DNA of 64,000 nt from JBLZUR01 sp048565625 (GCF_048565625.1 NZ_JBLZUR010000002.1:3038001-3102000), one strand, 5' to 3'; positions 7,291-15,844 are shown, counted from the stretch's first letter. Made by a program: numbers and translations. The notes: generated by a model not told the origin, from the sequence alone.

Positions 7291-8883
7291 TTACGCGGCT
7301 GCGGCCAGATCGTCGGGCTGCGGCAGGCGGATGAGGTAGTCGAAAGCGGACAGTGCAGCCTTCGACCCCTCGCCCATCGCGATGACGATCTGCTTGTAGG
7401 GTACGGTGGTGCAGTCGCCGGCGGCGAAGATGCCGGGCTGCGACGTCTCGCCACGGGCATCGATCTCGATCTCGCCGCGGGGCGAGAGCGCGATCGTGTC
7501 CTTCAGCCATTCGGTATTGGGCACGAGGCCGATCTGGACGAAGATACCCTCCAGCGCGATGTCGTGCTCGGTCCCGTGATTGCGATCCTTGTAGCTGAGG
7601 CTGGTCACCTTGCTGCCGTCGCCCTCCACCTTGGTGGTGAGCGCCGAGGTGATGATCTTCACGTTCGGCAGGCTGGCGAGCTTCCGCTGCAGCACCGCAT
7701 CGGCGCGAAGCTGGCTGTCGAACTCGATCAGGGTGACATGGGCGACGATACCGGCGAGGTCGATCGCCGCCTCGACCCCCGAATTGCCGCCGCCGATCAC
7801 CGCGACACGCTTGCCCTTGAAGAGCGGGCCGTCGCAATGCGGGCAATAGGCCACACCCTTGTTGCGGTACTCGTCCTCACCGGGGACGCCCATCTGCCGC
7901 CAGCGTGCGCCGGTGGAGAGGATCAGCGTCTTCGACTTCAGGCTCGCGCCGTTCGCCAGCTTCACCTCATGCAGGCCGCCGACGTTCTTCGCAGGGATCA
8001 GCTTTTCCGCCTGCTGCAGGTTCATGATGTCGACGTCGTATTCCTTGACGTGACCCTCCAGGTGGGCGGCGAGCTTCGGCCCTTCGGTGTGATTGACCGA
8101 GATGAAGTTCTCGATCGCGAGCGTATCCAGCACCTGACCGCCGAACCGCTCGGCGGCGATGCCGGTGCGGATGCCCTTGCGCGCGGCGTAGATCGCCGCC
8201 GCCGAGCCGGCCGGACCACCGCCGACGACGAGCACGTCGAACGCATCCTTGGCGGCGATCTTCTCCGCCGCACGGGCGGTGGCACCGGTGTCGAGCTTGG
8301 CCATGATCTGGGCGAGGTCCATGCGGCCCTGGCCGAAGACCTCCCCATTCAGGAAGACCATCGGGACCGCCATGACCTTCCGCGCCTCGACCTCGTCCTG
8401 GAACAACGCGCCATCGATCGCGACATGGCTGACGTTCGGGTTGAGCGCGGCCATGATGTTCAGCGCCTGCACGACATCCGGGCAGTTCTGGCAGGAGAGC
8501 GAGAAGAAGGTCTCGAAGCGGAACTCGCCCTCCAGCGCGCGGACGCTGTCGAGCAGCTCGGCCTCTTCCTTCGGCGGGTGGCCGCCGACATGGAGCAAAG
8601 CGAGGATCAGCGAGGTGAATTCGTGCCCCATCGGCAGGCCGGCGAAGGTGACCTCGGCACGGGGATCGTCGACGGCGCGGATGGCGAAGGAGGGCTTGCG
8701 CGCGTCATCGCCATTGGTGCGGGCCGTCACCTTGTCGGAGAGGACGGCGATCTCCTCGACCAGGTTCTGGATCTCGGCCGATTTCGGGCCGTCGCCGAGG
8801 CTGGCGACCAGTTCGATGGGCCGGCGGAGGTTGCCGAGATAGGTGCGCAGCGTGTTGGTGGTGGTGGCGTCGAGAACGGGCAT
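7291..8883 (-). CDS. ahpF: Alkyl hydroperoxide reductase subunit F
   Basis: A 530-residue flavoprotein that passes electrons from NADH through FAD and two disulfide centres to AhpC. The N-terminal double-thioredoxin-like domain carries the CQNC redox pair at about residues 131-134. The thioredoxin-reductase-like part has GGGPAGSAAAIYAAR (FAD), the CPHC redox pair, GGGNSGVEAAIDLAG (NADH) and GIFAAGDC near the end. The start is the ATG at 8881-8883, with a good AAAGGACC ribosome binding site; the longer open frame upstream has no homology. It lies downstream of ahpC on the same strand across a 185-base gap that contains a strong hairpin. Confidence 0.97.
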   Translation of the reverse strand: MPVLDATTTNTLRTYLGNLRRPIELVASLGDGPKSAEIQNLVEEIAVLSDKVTARTNGDDARKPSFAIRAVDDPRAEVTFAGLPMGHEFTSLILALLHVGGHPPKEEAELLDSVRALEGEFRFETFFSLSCQNCPDVVQALNIMAALNPNVSHVAIDGALFQDEVEARKVMAVPMVFLNGEVFGQGRMDLAQIMAKLDTGATARAAEKIAAKDAFDVLVVGGGPAGSAAAIYAARKGIRTGIAAERFGGQVLDTLAIENFISVNHTEGPKLAAHLEGHVKEYDVDIMNLQQAEKLIPAKNVGGLHEVKLANGASLKSKTLILSTGARWRQMGVPGEDEYRNKGVAYCPHCDGPLFKGKRVAVIGGGNSGVEAAIDLAGIVAHVTLIEFDSQLRADAVLQRKLASLPNVKIITSALTTKVEGDGSKVTSLSYKDRNHGTEHDIALEGIFVQIGLVPNTEWLKDTIALSPRGEIEIDARGETSQPGIFAAGDCTTVPYKQIVIAMGEGSKAALSAFDYLIRLPQPDDLAAAA

Positions 8884-8950
8884 GGAGGGTCCTTTCTGGA
8901 CATGAGCCGTCATCCGCCGAACTTGCGGCGGGCGGCTTTGGTTTCGATGG

Positions 8951-9000
8951 TCCTGAGCTTGCCGGGAGGCTGAGGAGCCAGCGTCCGGGGAAGCTCAGGA
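8951..9000. promoter_or_regulatory. Intercistronic stem-loop between ahpC and ahpF
   Basis: TCCTGAGCTTGCCGG (8951-8965) is the near-perfect reverse complement of CCGGGGAAGCTCAGGA (8985-9000), with about 19 bases of loop. There is no T tract. Its place between the abundant peroxidase and its reductase suggests a 3' stabiliser or processing/attenuation site for ahpC mRNA. The hairpin is seen; its function is inferred. Confidence 0.5.
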
Positions 9001-9068
9001 ACGGGGTGCGTGAGAGGTCGGCATCGGAGAAGGTGGCCGGGCGACTGTCGCCGCCCGGCCGAGCCCGA

Positions 9069-9635
9069 TCAGATCTTGCCGACGAGGTCGATCGACGGCG
9101 CGAGGGTCTCGCCGCCCTCTTCCCACTTGGCCGGGCAGACCTGGCCGGGATGCTCCTGCCAGTACTTGGCGGCCTTGATCTTGCGGACCAGTTCCGCCGC
9201 GTTGCGGCCCACGCCTTCGGGCGTGATCTCGACGAGCTGGATCCTGCCCTCCGGATCGGTCACGAAGGTCGCGCGATCGGCGAGGCCGACGCCCTCACGC
9301 AGAACGTCGAAGTTCTTGGCCAACGTGTGGTTCTGGTCGCCGAGCATGAAGTAGTTGATCTTGCCGATCGCCGGCGAGGTGTCGTGCCAGGCCTTGTGGC
9401 TGAAATGCGTGTCGGTGGAGACCGAATACACCTCGACGCCGAGCTGCTGCAGCTCGGGATAGGCGTCGGCGAGGTCTTCCAGCTCGGTCGGGCAGACGAA
9501 GGTGAAATCGGCCGGGTAGAAGAAGAAGACGGCCCACTTGCCCTTCACGGTCTCTTCCGTGATGCCCTCGACGAACTTGCCCTGATGGTAGGCGGTGGCG
9601 TTGAACGGCTTTAGCTGGCTGCCGACGATACCCAT
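9069..9635 (-). CDS. ahpC: Alkyl hydroperoxide reductase subunit C (peroxiredoxin)
   Basis: A 188-residue typical 2-Cys peroxiredoxin of the E. coli AhpC type that reduces H2O2, organic peroxides and peroxynitrite in the cytoplasm. The peroxidatic cysteine is in the FTFVCPTE motif, and the resolving cysteine is in HPGQVCPAKW near the C-terminus. The ATG start has a GAGGAG ribosome binding site. It is first in the ahpC-ahpF operon. A separate GC-rich hairpin follows its stop (about 9037-9062) without a T tract. Peroxide-responsive control, for example by OxyR, is expected for the family, but no regulator gene is in the window. Confidence 0.98.
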   Translation of the reverse strand: MGIVGSQLKPFNATAYHQGKFVEGITEETVKGKWAVFFFYPADFTFVCPTELEDLADAYPELQQLGVEVYSVSTDTHFSHKAWHDTSPAIGKINYFMLGDQNHTLAKNFDVLREGVGLADRATFVTDPEGRIQLVEITPEGVGRNAAELVRKIKAAKYWQEHPGQVCPAKWEEGGETLAPSIDLVGKI

Positions 9636-9762
9636 GCGTTATTCTCCTCAGTGAAGGTGAAGCGTAGATAGGCCGGGATCGTGACGATCGGAAATTGTTA
9701 ATACCGATGCTTCTGATCGATCCAGTCGATCGATCCGAAGTTTGTCTGCGGGTTTTCGATGA

Positions 9763-10785
9763 TCAGCGAAGCCGTTCGGCGAAGCGGGCGATGGCCAGCA
9801 GCTCGGCATCGGCGGCGATGGTGCCGGGGCCGCGCGAGGACATCACGGCGCGTTCGGCGGAGAGGACGCGGTCGAGGGCGCGGGCGATCTCCGGCCCGCG
9901 CCAGCGCGCGAGCTGGCGGGTGACGCGATCCTGTTCCTTCCAGAAGATCGCCTTGCCCTGCGCCTTGACCACTACGGCCGGGGCGTTGCCCTGGTCCACC
10001 TCCCCGCGCAGGCGGGCGAGGAGGAGGAGCTTGCGTTCCAGCGCGCGGAGGATGGGGATGCCTTCGGTCCCGTTCGCGCCCAATCGCGCGAGTTCGGCCT
10101 GGGCGAGATCGGCGCGGCCGTCGAGAACAGCGTCGATCAGCGCGCCCTGATCGCCCTCGTCCCCGCTGGCGAGGAGGGCGTCGAGCGCGTCATGCCCGGC
10201 CTCGACCCGTCCGCCGGGCTCGGCATCGACATACAAAGCGAGCTTGGAGATTTCGCTGGCCAGCACGGCGCGGTCGCCGGCTGCGGCATCGACAAGGCGG
10301 CGGGCAGCGTCGGGGCGGATCTCCAGCCCTTCGGCGCGGGCGAGGTCCATCGCCAGCTGGTCGGCTTCGCGCCCTTCCAGCGCATAGCTGACGAAGACCA
10401 TCGTCTCGCGGTGGTCGGCGACGAGCTTGAGGAGCTTGGAGTCCTTGCGGAGCGCGCCGGCGATGAGGACCACGGGGTCGCTGGTGGCGGTGAGGCCGAG
10501 GAGCGCGGCGGCGGCCTCGACGGATTCGTCACCGGCGGGATCGACGCGGATGTAGCGCGGGCCGCCGAACATCGAGATCGCCGCAGCCTCGTCGGCCAGC
10601 CGCGCCGGATCGCCCTTCAGCACCGCGCCGGACAGGTCGATGCGCTCGGCATCGGGGCCGAGGCCCTTACCGAGCCGGTCAGCGAGGGCGCGCGAACTCG
10701 ATTCGTCGGGGCCGTAGAGGAGGAAGAGACGGATGCCGGCGGGCCGGTCGAGCGCCCGCTCGATCTCGCCCCGCTTGACGATCAT
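9763..10785 (-). CDS. holA: DNA polymerase III subunit delta
   Basis: A 340-residue clamp-loader subunit that binds and opens the beta sliding clamp. The N-terminal part has the family pattern LFLLYGPDESSSRALADRL, a degenerate P-loop-like opening that does not bind ATP, and GPRYIRVDPAGDES. The central helical part has YALEGREADQLAMDLARAEG and the C-terminal part has the collar-domain pattern. It overlaps the lptE stop by 4 bases (start 10785, lptE end 10782), making it the last gene of the DUF3576-leuS-lptE-holA run, as in other alphaproteobacteria. Confidence 0.93.
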   Translation of the reverse strand: MIVKRGEIERALDRPAGIRLFLLYGPDESSSRALADRLGKGLGPDAERIDLSGAVLKGDPARLADEAAAISMFGGPRYIRVDPAGDESVEAAAALLGLTATSDPVVLIAGALRKDSKLLKLVADHRETMVFVSYALEGREADQLAMDLARAEGLEIRPDAARRLVDAAAGDRAVLASEISKLALYVDAEPGGRVEAGHDALDALLASGDEGDQGALIDAVLDGRADLAQAELARLGANGTEGIPILRALERKLLLLARLRGEVDQGNAPAVVVKAQGKAIFWKEQDRVTRQLARWRGPEIARALDRVLSAERAVMSSRGPGTIAADAELLAIARFAERLR

Positions 10786-11273
10786 GCGCTGCTGGAGGCG
10801 TAGCGGGCGAGGCGCGCGATGATCTGGTCGGCGACGTCCTGCGTCAGGTTTTCGAGCGCGGTGTTCTCCGCCGCGATGACCGAATATTCGGAGCTGACGA
10901 CATCGATGCCGGCATCCGAGGCGGCGGTGGCGTCCAGCACCACGGCGTTGGTCGCCGCCTCGACCAGCTGATAGCGGGCGCGGAGCGTGCGGCGCTCACG
11001 CGTCGTGACATTGTCCTTGCGGACGCCGAAGCCGTCGATGCGGTCGTCCAGCGTCACCTGCAACCGGTAGCGCGGGGTGTCGGGACCGGCGGCGCGGAGA
11101 CGGTCGGTGAGCGCGTTGCGCATCATCCAGCCGGCCTTGTCGGGGATCGTCGCGACCTCGATCGAGGAGAGCACGGTCGCGACCGCGCCGTGCGTGCCGC
11201 CGCCATAGACCGGGCGGAGGCCGCAGGCGGGGAGGGTCAGAAGCCCCAGGGCGATGGCGAGCTTGCGGATCAT
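10782..11273 (-). CDS. lptE: LPS assembly lipoprotein LptE
   Basis: A 163-residue outer-membrane lipoprotein that plugs the LptD barrel in lipopolysaccharide export. The start is the ATG at 11271-11273. Residues 1-17 are a lipoprotein signal ending TLPACGLRPVYGG, and the CGLRPVYG motif right after the lipidated cysteine is typical of alphaproteobacterial LptE. The rest is a small alpha/beta domain (YRLQVTLDDRIDGFGV). The start overlaps the leuS stop by 4 bases and the stop overlaps the holA start, so the three genes are translationally coupled. Confidence 0.92.
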   Translation of the reverse strand: MIRKLAIALGLLTLPACGLRPVYGGGTHGAVATVLSSIEVATIPDKAGWMMRNALTDRLRAAGPDTPRYRLQVTLDDRIDGFGVRKDNVTTRERRTLRARYQLVEAATNAVVLDATAASDAGIDVVSSEYSVIAAENTALENLTQDVADQIIARLARYASSSA

Positions 11274-13792
11274 GCGACGATGTTCACCAAACGATCGGGC
11301 ACGACAATGACCTTCTTCGGGGTCGCGCCGTCCAACGCGCGCTGCACCTTCTCGGAAGCGAGGGCCAAAGCCTCGACATCGCCGCGCGCGGCACCCTTGG
11401 CGACGGCGATGGTATCGCGCAGCTTGCCGGAGACCTGCACCGCGATCGTCACCTGATCGTCGATCAGCAGCGCCGGGTCCGCCACCGGCCAGGGCGCGTC
11501 GGCGACCAGGCCGTGGCGGCCGAGCCGCGCCCAGCCTTCCTCCGCGACATGCGGGATCATCGGGGCGGCGAGGCGGACGATCGCCTCCAGCGCCTCGACA
11601 CGGGTATCGGACGGCTTCGCCTTCTCGATCGCGCTGGTCAGCTCGTAGAGCTTGGCGACGGCCTTGTTGAAGGACAGCGCCTCGATATCCTCGGCGACGC
11701 CGGCGATGGTGCGGTGGAGCTTGCGGGCGAGGTCCATGTCCTCGCCGTCGCCCGGCCCCGCCGCATCGACCAGCCGCCAGAGGCGCTGGACGAAGCGCCA
11801 AGCGCCCTCGATCCCCGCCTCGCTCCACGGCAGATCGCGCTCGGGCGGGCTGTCGGAGAGCATGAACCAGCGCACCGCGTCCGCGCCGTACTGGTCGACG
11901 ATGCCGGTCGGATCGACGGTGTTCTTCTTCGACTTCGACATCTTCTCGACGCGGCCGACAGTGATCGGCGCGCCCGTCGAGATCTGGCGGCCGTCGCGCA
12001 CCTCGTCGGGGGAGAGCCAGTTGCCGCCGACGTCCTTGTACGTCTCGTGCGTCACCATTCCCTGCGTGAAGAGGCCGGTGAACGGCTCGGCGACGCCGAT
12101 CTTGCCGATGTGCTGGAGCGCGCGGGTCCAGAAACGGGCGTAGAGGAGGTGGAGGATCGCGTGCTCGACGCCGCCGATATACTGGCCGACCGGCAGCCAT
12201 TGCTCGGCGATCGCGCGGTCGAACGGCTGGTCCTTCGGCTGGCTGGCGAAGCGGATGAAGTACCACGAGGAATCGACGAAGGTGTCGAGCGTGTCGGTCT
12301 CCCGCCGCGCCGGGCTGCCGCACTTCGGGCAGTCGACATGCTTCCACGTCGGGTGGCGATCGAGCGGGTTGCCCGGTACGTCGAAGCTGACATCCTCCGG
12401 CAGGACGACGGGCAGCTGGTCCTTGGGGACGCCGACGGGGCCGCAAGCCTCGCAATGGATGATCGGGATCGGCGTGCCCCAATAGCGCTGGCGGCTGACG
12501 CCCCAGTCGCGCAGGCGCCAGACGGTGGTGCCGGTGCCCCAGCCCTCCGCCTCGGCGCGGGCGATGACCTTCGCCTTGGCGTCCTCGATCGAGAGGCCGT
12601 CCAGATCGCGGCTGTTCACGATCAAGCCGGGGCCGGTATACGCCTCGTCGCCGACCGGCTCGGCCGCCTGTTCGGGTGTGGGGGCGACGACGCGATCGAC
12701 GGGCAGGCCGTATTTGCGCGCGAAATCGAGATCGCGCTGGTCATGCGCCGGGCAGCCGAAGATCGCGCCGGTGCCGTATTCCATCAGCACGAAGTTCGCG
12801 ACGTAGAGCGGCAGGGTCCAATCGGGATCGAGCGGGTGGATGACCTTGAGGCCGGTGTCGTAGCCCCTCTTCTCCGCCGTTTCGACCTCCGCCGCCGCCG
12901 TTCCGGTGGCGCGGCACTCGTCCAGGAAGGCGGCGAGTTCGGCGTTGTCCTTGGCGAGCGCCACGGCGATCGGGTGATCCGCCGCGATCGCTGCGAAAGA
13001 CGCGCCGTACATGGTGTCCGGGCGGGTGGTGTAGACGTCGAAGGACTTTAGATCCTCCCCAGCTTCGCTGGGGAGGATGGTAAAAGTAAAGCGCAGGCCC
13101 TTGGACTTGCCGATCCAGTTCTCCTGCATCAGCTTCACCTTGTCGGGCCATTGGTCGAGGCTTTGCAGCCCGGCCAGCAGATCCTCGGCGAAGTCGGTTA
13201 TCTTCAGGAACCACTGGCTGAGCTTGCGCCGCTCGACCAGCGCCCCGGAGCGCCAGCCGCGCCCGTCGATCACCTGTTCGTTGGCGAGCACGGTCATGTC
13301 GACCGGGTCCCAGTTGACCGCGCTCTCCTTGCGGTAGACGAGGCCGCCTTCGTAGAGGTCGAGGAACAGCGCCTGCTCGTGCCCGTAATAGTCGGGGTGG
13401 CAGGTGGCGAGCTCGCGGCTCCAGTCGAGTGCGAAGCCGATCCGCTTCAGCTGCGCCTTCATCGAGTCGATATTGGCGTAGGTCCACTGGCCCGGATGGA
13501 CGCCGCGCTCCATCGCCGCGTTCTCGGCCGGCATGCCGAAGGCGTCCCAGCCCATCGGGTGCAGCACCTCATGCCCGGTCATCCGCCGATAGCGGGCGAG
13601 GACGTCGCCCATCGTGTAGTTGCGGACATGGCCCATGTGGATCTTCCCCGACGGATAGGGGAACATCTCCAGCACATAGCTCTTGGGCTTGGCGCTGTGG
13701 TCGTCGGCCTTGAAGGTCTCCGCCTCCGCCCACGCCTTTTGCCAGCGCGCATCCGCGACCTGCGGATTGAAGCGCGACGGTTCACGCGACAT
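11270..13792 (-). CDS. leuS: Leucyl-tRNA synthetase
   Basis: An 840-residue class I aminoacyl-tRNA synthetase. Visible features are PYPSGKIHMGHVRNY (HIGH motif), a connective editing domain with YTTRPDTMYGASF, the zinc-knuckle cysteines (CEACGPVG and CPKCGSPARRETDTLDTF), and KMSKSKKN (KMSKS loop). I chose the ATG at 13790-13792, which gives the normal N-terminus MSREPSRFNPQ. Residues 239-247 are encoded by a perfect palindrome of an intergenic repeat family inserted in frame at the start of the editing domain. It overlaps lptE by 4 bases and follows the DUF3576 gene by 10 bases. Confidence 0.98.
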   Translation of the reverse strand: MSREPSRFNPQVADARWQKAWAEAETFKADDHSAKPKSYVLEMFPYPSGKIHMGHVRNYTMGDVLARYRRMTGHEVLHPMGWDAFGMPAENAAMERGVHPGQWTYANIDSMKAQLKRIGFALDWSRELATCHPDYYGHEQALFLDLYEGGLVYRKESAVNWDPVDMTVLANEQVIDGRGWRSGALVERRKLSQWFLKITDFAEDLLAGLQSLDQWPDKVKLMQENWIGKSKGLRFTFTILPSEAGEDLKSFDVYTTRPDTMYGASFAAIAADHPIAVALAKDNAELAAFLDECRATGTAAAEVETAEKRGYDTGLKVIHPLDPDWTLPLYVANFVLMEYGTGAIFGCPAHDQRDLDFARKYGLPVDRVVAPTPEQAAEPVGDEAYTGPGLIVNSRDLDGLSIEDAKAKVIARAEAEGWGTGTTVWRLRDWGVSRQRYWGTPIPIIHCEACGPVGVPKDQLPVVLPEDVSFDVPGNPLDRHPTWKHVDCPKCGSPARRETDTLDTFVDSSWYFIRFASQPKDQPFDRAIAEQWLPVGQYIGGVEHAILHLLYARFWTRALQHIGKIGVAEPFTGLFTQGMVTHETYKDVGGNWLSPDEVRDGRQISTGAPITVGRVEKMSKSKKNTVDPTGIVDQYGADAVRWFMLSDSPPERDLPWSEAGIEGAWRFVQRLWRLVDAAGPGDGEDMDLARKLHRTIAGVAEDIEALSFNKAVAKLYELTSAIEKAKPSDTRVEALEAIVRLAAPMIPHVAEEGWARLGRHGLVADAPWPVADPALLIDDQVTIAVQVSGKLRDTIAVAKGAARGDVEALALASEKVQRALDGATPKKVIVVPDRLVNIVA
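13052..13078. repeat. In-frame palindromic element inside leuS (short relative of repeat family A)
   Basis: A perfect 12-3-12 palindrome (ATCCTCCCCAGC / GCTGGGGAGGAT around TTC) of 27 bp, exactly nine codons. It is read on the minus strand as I-L-P-S-E-A-G-E-D within LeuS. Both arms match the outer arms of the intergenic elements at 16502-16647 and 22464-22594. Confidence 0.8.
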
Positions 13793-13802
13793 GTCGGCGT
13801 CC

Positions 13803-14243
13803 TTACTGGGCGGAGGTGCGGCGGAGGTCGCGCGCCTTGGTGAGGATGATGTCCTCCAGCTTCTGCACGGTCGCCGCCTGCACCGGCGCATCGACCCACT
13901 GGCCGTTCTGCTGCACCTGGCGCAAAGCCGCGACGCGGACGGCATCGGCGCGCAGATCCTGGTCGAGGATGGTGACGGTCAGCTTCATGCGGTCGGCCGG
14001 GCTGGCCGGATTGGCGTACCAGTCGGTGACGATGACGCCGCCGTTCGAATCGGACTGGACGAGCGGCATGAACGACAGGGTGTCGAGCGCGGCGCGCCAG
14101 AGATACGAGTTGACGCCGATCTGCTTGATGGTGCCGGGCGCGATCTGGGCCACCCGCTCCTTGCCGCCGCCGCATGCCGAAAGGCTGATCGCCATCGCCG
14201 CGACGAACGTGGTGGTGGCAGCGATGCGGGCGAAAGAGCGCAT
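13803..14243 (-). CDS. DUF3576 lipoprotein
   Basis: A 146-residue envelope lipoprotein. The signal (MRSFARIAATTTFVAAMAISLSAC) ends in a lipobox, and the DUF3576 domain follows: IGVNSYLWRAALDTLSFMPLVQSDSNGGVIVTDWYANP and a later DLRADAVRVAALRQ. The family is conserved next to leuS in alphaproteobacteria and has no known activity. Here it is the first gene of DUF3576-leuS-lptE-holA, 10 bases upstream of leuS. Its pairing with LptE suggests an outer-membrane assembly role, which is inference from context. Confidence 0.9.
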   Translation of the reverse strand: MRSFARIAATTTFVAAMAISLSACGGGKERVAQIAPGTIKQIGVNSYLWRAALDTLSFMPLVQSDSNGGVIVTDWYANPASPADRMKLTVTILDQDLRADAVRVAALRQVQQNGQWVDAPVQAATVQKLEDIILTKARDLRRTSAQ

Positions 14244-14434
14244 GAATATGGTCCCGATATGAGGCGCAAGGGCGGTGCGCCGTTATAGAAGTTCACCCGC
14301 CGCCCGCAAGCGACGCCGAACCGCTGTGGATATCCTGCAACAATCGGCCGTTTTCGCGGCGAGCAGGGCAACTTGCATGTGCAATGAGTTTTCTGCGTGG
14401 TAGACGCCGCCGCAGTGGGAGAGGGTGCCGGTCA

Positions 14435-15151
14435 ATGGGTACGAGTCGGGGCATTGTGACGAAGGGGGGTGCGGTTCTGGCCGCGCTTTCGCTCGTCCTG
14501 TCTCCTGCCGTAGCCTCTTCGAAGAACGCGAAAAAGCGCGTCGCCGGTATCGCGCAGGTCGGTGGCATCGGGTCGTTCACGCCCGCCGCCGCCGACCCGC
14601 GTACCGCCGCTTTGTTCGCGCATAGCGGCATGGGTGCGGCCGACGAGTTCCGCTTCACGCCATCGGGCGCGACCGGCAGGAACCGGGCGGTCAACGTCGT
14701 CGTGCGGGCGCGCAGTGCCAAGCCGGCGCTCGCCCGGCGCAGCTCGCCCGCCGTCGCCGCCCTGGCCGAGAACACCAAGCTCGATCCGATCGCCTACAAC
14801 CTCGGCGTCGGCGTGGGCTGGAAGCGGTTCGCCGTCACCGGCGAAGTGGCGCGGATCGACACCAGCATCGTCCCCGGCCGGCGCGATGTTGCCGAATTCG
14901 GCCTGGCCTATCTCGGCAAGCGCTGGAGCACGCGCCTGGGCGTGAGCAGCGACCGCAGCGTCGGCAACGACACGCCGGTCGATGCGCAGGACAGCTACGC
15001 CGTGGACTTCGGCGGCAGCTTCTCGCCCGCCAAGAACCTCGAGTTGACCGGTGGCCTGCGCTACAAGATCCAGCGCGAGCATCTCGATGCCTTCGCCGAC
15101 GACCGCCGCGACAGCCAGGCGGTCTATGTGGGGACGGCCTTCAAGTTCTGA
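14435..15151 (+). CDS. Putative outer-membrane beta-barrel protein
   Basis: A 238-residue secreted protein when started at ATG 14435, which has GAGAGGG upstream; an ATG at 14384 would add 17 arginine-rich residues. A signal peptide (ALSLVLSPAVASS) is followed by a low-complexity ~80-residue region. Then comes an amphipathic beta-strand series (YNLGVGVGWKRFAVTGEVARID, VAEFGLAYLGKRWSTRLGVSS, AVDFGGSFSPAKNLELTGGLRY) ending in FKF. A terminal phenylalanine is the usual BAM-targeting signal of outer-membrane barrels. No ligand or family is evident. It is divergent from the DUF3576-leuS operon. Confidence 0.62.
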   Translation: MGTSRGIVTKGGAVLAALSLVLSPAVASSKNAKKRVAGIAQVGGIGSFTPAAADPRTAALFAHSGMGAADEFRFTPSGATGRNRAVNVVVRARSAKPALARRSSPAVAALAENTKLDPIAYNLGVGVGWKRFAVTGEVARIDTSIVPGRRDVAEFGLAYLGKRWSTRLGVSSDRSVGNDTPVDAQDSYAVDFGGSFSPAKNLELTGGLRYKIQREHLDAFADDRRDSQAVYVGTAFKF

Positions 15152-15202
15152 GTTGATGGTCGGTCTTTCGACCAAGCCGGAACGGGATCGTTATCTTCAC
15201 CC

Positions 15203-15283
15203 GTGTTCCTGCGAAAGCGGGAACCTTGGTGCGATGACCTCATCAAGGGATTAGCGCTTAGGCTCCTGCTTTCGCAGGAGCAC
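15203..15283. repeat. Repeat family B, copy 1 (REP-like inverted pair)
   Basis: Two hairpin-forming units of ~23 bp (15203-15225 and 15261-15283), in opposite orientation and sharing the CTCCTGC/GCAGGAG core (copy one slightly degenerate), lie between the OMP gene and the ThiE-like gene. The same pair, with the same GCGCTTAGGCTCCTGC junction, recurs at 24449-24516. Confidence 0.75.
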
Positions 15284-15294
15284 ATTGGGCGTGG

Positions 15295-15822
15295 TTAGCG
15301 GATCAGGCCGTCGATGGCTGCCCAGCCACTTGCGCCCAGAGCGCCCAACCTGCGCGCGTTCCGGGGGGTCATGCCACCGAGCGCGATGACGGGTACGCGC
15401 GCCTGCCGGGCCAGTGCCGCGAATCGGGTGCGGCCGAGAACCCGCCCGCCCGGGTGTGAGCGCGTCGGAAAGAGCGGCGACAGGAACAAGATGTCGGCCG
15501 CGCGCCTGACCTCGCGAGCGTTATGGGCACTTGCGCTGTGGGGCATCGGGCGGCTTGCCCGCGCCGTCGCGGGTCCATGCCAGCCGTCCGCCCGCCATGC
15601 TGCCGCCTGCCGCGCCGAGCCTGCCAGCACCAGCACCAGCCGCCCGCGCGCGGCGCGGCGCACCGCTTCGAACAGAGCGCGACGCTCACGGGGCGGCAGG
15701 CTGTAGTGCCGGAAGACGATTCCCGCCCCGCGCGGAAGCCTCTTAACCGCTGGTAACAGGCCCTTACCCTGACGCTCGTCGGTCATCATCCACAGGCGGG
15801 GAATGGGTTGGCGCGGGTGCAT
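15295..15822 (-). CDS. Thiamine-phosphate synthase / TenI-like protein
   Basis: A 175-residue TIM-barrel protein of the ThiE/TenI group. The clearest family segments are in the second half: ADILFLSPLFPTRSHPGG (phosphate and pyrimidine site), RVPVIALGGMTPRNARRL and a final small-residue helix. The ThiE motif with aspartates that hold Mg2+ and the pyrimidine pyrophosphate (HLGQxDxP-like) is not recognisable in the matching stretch (DGWHGPATARA). It is also shorter than E. coli ThiE (~210 residues). TenI-like or altered function is therefore as likely as true ThiE. The start codons of this gene and yggS lie only 22 bases apart, divergently. Confidence 0.7.
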   Translation of the reverse strand: MHPRQPIPRLWMMTDERQGKGLLPAVKRLPRGAGIVFRHYSLPPRERRALFEAVRRAARGRLVLVLAGSARQAAAWRADGWHGPATARASRPMPHSASAHNAREVRRAADILFLSPLFPTRSHPGGRVLGRTRFAALARQARVPVIALGGMTPRNARRLGALGASGWAAIDGLIR

Positions 15823-15844
15823 GGCGGACCCTATAGCCCGCGCC

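Noticed and set aside
6760..8973. A 737-residue plus-strand ORF antisense to ahpF
   Set aside because: Shadow frame; no start signal or homology, and ahpF is unambiguous.
9037..9062. GC-rich hairpin just after ahpC as a rho-independent terminator
   Set aside because: The stem is strong but no T tract follows on the minus strand, and ahpF downstream appears to be in the same operon.
10782..12482. A long minus-strand ORF running from the leuS region into LptE
   Set aside because: Only the last 163 codons have homology (LptE, with its own ATG, signal peptide and lipobox); the rest is a leuS shadow.
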